Shown here piece by piece: positions 59,481 through 64,000 of a stretch of 64,000 bases of DNA. The notes beneath the pieces were generated by a model. That model did no database searches and had not been told where the DNA came from. It worked only from the letters and a program-made list of their open reading frames with translations. Each line of letters starts with the position of its first letter. Position 1 is the stretch's first letter. Both the position numbers and the translations under genes were made by a program. Source of the DNA: Streptomyces sp. NBC_00523 (lineage in GTDB: Bacteria; Actinomycetota; Actinomycetes; Streptomycetales; Streptomycetaceae); contig NZ_CP107836.1 of assembly GCF_036346615.1 (NCBI RefSeq), positions 620,001-684,000 of the forward strand, given 5' to 3'.

Positions 59481-60242
59481 TCAGCCGGGCAGCGTGAGCC
59501 TGCGGGACACGCTGACGGCGGCCGACAGGAGCTCCGCGCGGACCCGGGAGGTGCGGTACATCCGGTCGGACCGGAAGGAGATGCCGAGGGAGCCGATCTG
59601 CTCGCCGCTGTAGACCGGGACCGCGACGCAGGTCGTGCCGCGTACGTACTCCTCGCGGTCCATGACCACCGGCGCGGGCGAGCCGTCGAGCTGCTGGACC
59701 AGCTCCTCGCGGTGCGTGATGGTCCGGGGGGTGAGCCCGGCCAGGTCGTGCCGGGAGAAGTAGTCGTCCCGCGCCTCGTCGTCGAGCTCCCGCAGCACGC
59801 TCTTGCCGAGCGCCGTGGCGTGCCCGGCATCGTCCAGTCCCACCCACAGGTCCACCCGCGGGGTGCGCGCGCTGTCCACGATCTCCATGACCCGGACCTC
59901 GCCGTCCACGTAGAGCGTGAGATAGGCGGCGGCCCCCAGGTCGTTGCGCAGGGCGGTGAGGGCGGGCCGTACCCGGGCGGGCACCGGCTGCGTGCCCAGG
60001 CCGCCGCCCGGGGCGTCGTCGGCGAGGACGTAGGTGTGGTCCTCCAGCTCCCTGAGGTAGCCGTCGCCGATGAGCACGGGCAGCAGCTCGTGCACGGTGG
60101 CCGGGGGAAGCCCCGCCTCCCGGGCCAGCTGCTGCGCGGTGGCCTCGCCCCCGTGGGCGCCCGCGGCCTCCAGCAGGCGGAGGGCGCGCCGGACGGTGGC
60201 GACGGGTTCGGGGCCGGCGTGGTCGGCCATGCCCACCAGCAT
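59481..60242 (-). CDS. IclR-family transcription regulator
   Basis: A 253-residue regulator. The N-terminal winged helix-turn-helix reads VRRALRLLEAAGAHGGEATAQQLAREAGLPPATVHELLPVL, and the C-terminal effector domain has LYVDGEVRVMEIVDSARTP, HATALGKSVL, ARDDYFSRHDLAGLTPRTIT and TTCVAVPVYSGEQIGSLGISF. Effector unknown. It is divergent from pyruvate carboxylase; the shared 253-base gap has inverted repeats that could be its operators, so it may control itself and pyc. Start ATG 60242 or 60230. Confidence 0.9.
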   Translation of the reverse strand: MLVGMADHAGPEPVATVRRALRLLEAAGAHGGEATAQQLAREAGLPPATVHELLPVLIGDGYLRELEDHTYVLADDAPGGGLGTQPVPARVRPALTALRNDLGAAAYLTLYVDGEVRVMEIVDSARTPRVDLWVGLDDAGHATALGKSVLRELDDEARDDYFSRHDLAGLTPRTITHREELVQQLDGSPAPVVMDREEYVRGTTCVAVPVYSGEQIGSLGISFRSDRMYRTSRVRAELLSAAVSVSRRLTLPG

Positions 60243-60495
60243 GGCCCCGCTGCCAAGAACCGGCAAAACATCGTGGTGGCGGGGGTGCGTCCGGGGGACG
60301 TTTTGGGGCGTGACGCAAGCCATCTTTTGCGCTCGCGATCTCGGGGGAAGTCTCCGGTACGGTGTCGAACGCTCCGTACCCGGCGGGTCACGGAGCACCT
60401 CGCCACCGCCGTACGGTCTCCGACGCGGAGCAGCGTGTCCGTGCCGTACCGCCCGTCCTCGACGCCACACAGCCGCGACACGACTGGGGAGTTTG
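60243..60495. promoter_or_regulatory. Divergent promoter region between IclR regulator and pyc
   Basis: Near the IclR start are GGCAAAACATC (60262-60271), GACGTTTTGG (60298-60307) and CCATCTTTTGCG (60320-60331), which contain inverted CAAAAC/GTTTTG and GCAAAA/TTTTGC words. They are AT-rich in a GC-rich gap and could be operators for the IclR protein. No gene is seen here. Confidence 0.35.
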
Positions 60496-63870
<3,375 letters not shown>

Positions 63871-63884
63871 CCACGCGCGGGGCC

Positions 63885-63921
63885 GCCCGCCGGTGGAGGA
63901 GCGCTTCCTCCACCGGCGGGC
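63885..63921 (+). terminator. Strong hairpin terminator after pyc
   Basis: A perfect 16-base-pair stem (GCCCGCCGGTGGAGGA and TCCTCCACCGGCGGGC, loop GCGCT) is followed by CTCTTCTT. It begins 15 bases after the pyc stop. Confidence 0.92.
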
Positions 63922-63927
63922 CTCTTC

Positions 63928-63966
63928 TTGACCAACACCAAGCCAATTAAGGTTAGGCTAAGCTAA
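63928..63966 (+). promoter_or_regulatory. Iron-box promoter (DmdR/IdeR operator)
   Basis: TAAGGTTAGGCTAAGCTAA (63948-63966) matches the 19-base DmdR1/IdeR iron-box consensus TTAGGTTAGGCTAACCTAA at 17 of 19 positions. TTGACC at 63928-63933 with TAGGCT 20 bases on may be the overlapping promoter. Iron-loaded repressor would block a gene that starts just past the box, usually siderophore synthesis or uptake. Confidence 0.85.
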
Positions 63967-64000
63967 ATGGAAGAGGATTCAGGACCGGTCGTCGTCATCA
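63967..64000 (+). CDS. Possible start of an iron-regulated gene, cut by the window edge
   Basis: An ATG at 63967 immediately follows the iron box and opens a frame reading MEEDSGPVVVI to the edge. There is no ribosome site, so this ATG would need a leaderless transcript; the true start may lie beyond the window, with GAAGAGG at 63970-63976 as its leader. The product cannot be told from eleven residues. Confidence 0.25.
   Translation, partial: MEEDSGPVVVI

Overview
This is about 64 kb of very GC-rich DNA from a Streptomyces or close relative. The signs are strong third-position G/C bias in the real genes, frequent GTG starts with purine-rich ribosome binding sites, SpoIIE-type phosphatases, PRC-barrel/DUF2382, DUF1876 and DUF6381 proteins, an AldO-type alditol oxidase and a DmdR/IdeR-type iron box. 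I saw no rRNA, tRNA, CRISPR array, insertion sequence, integrase or replication origin. All family calls are from reading the translations, not from database searches.

Region 1 (1-7.8 kb): an acetyltransferase cut by the left edge, a zinc-free MDR oxidoreductase, a beta-hydroxyacid dehydrogenase, a CbiZ-type adenosylcobinamide amidohydrolase and, after a stress-type PRC-barrel protein, a complete corrinoid ABC importer whose leader is a cobalamin riboswitch. Together these suggest B12/corrinoid salvage. Region 2 (7.8-15.8 kb): a same-strand set of two full-length FabF-like ketosynthases, an acyl carrier protein, an acyl-CoA oxidase and an overlooked 51-residue single-span membrane protein translationally coupled to the oxidase. 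Upstream lie a PfkB sugar kinase, a substrate-binding-protein fold with no signal peptide, an acetyltransferase and a small cupin. The five lipid-type genes resemble an orphan fatty-acid/polyketide mini-cluster.

Region 3 (15.9-31 kb): carbohydrate use. A GH13 alpha-glucosidase, two sugar ABC permeases, a lipoprotein binding protein and a 1,424-residue secreted GH87-type alpha-1,3-glucanase lie head to tail and look like one alpha-glucan utilisation locus, with stem-loops placed to tune expression inside the operon. Then come an acetyltransferase, an Sfp-type phosphopantetheinyl transferase, phosphoglucomutase and a secreted PL11 rhamnogalacturonan lyase. Region 4 (31-38 kb): signalling and stress genes, including a SpoIIE-type protein that has lost its metal ligands but keeps an intact HATPase domain, an ordinary SpoIIE phosphatase, a lamin-tail secreted protein, a DUF1876 protein, a MASE1 membrane protein and alditol oxidase.

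Region 5 (38.2-54.2 kb): an exopolysaccharide locus on alternating strands. It holds the initiating phosphoglycosyltransferase, GDP-L-fucose synthesis (gmd and fcl), three glycosyltransferases, a Wzy-like polymerase, a Wzx-like flippase, a Wzz/BY-kinase-like protein with a ruined P-loop, a secreted propeller/FN3/LamG protein, a lipoprotein, and a cytidylyltransferase plus CDP-alcohol phosphotransferase pair that could add a polyol-phosphate. Region 6 (54.3-64 kb): housekeeping and small genes (RNase HI, DUF6381, an SDR, HAD and methyltransferase proteins, a disordered acidic protein behind a SigB-like promoter, a secreted protein, an ATP-dependent DNA ligase), an IclR regulator divergent from pyruvate carboxylase, a strong terminator and, at the right edge, an iron box that should open an iron-regulated gene outside the window.
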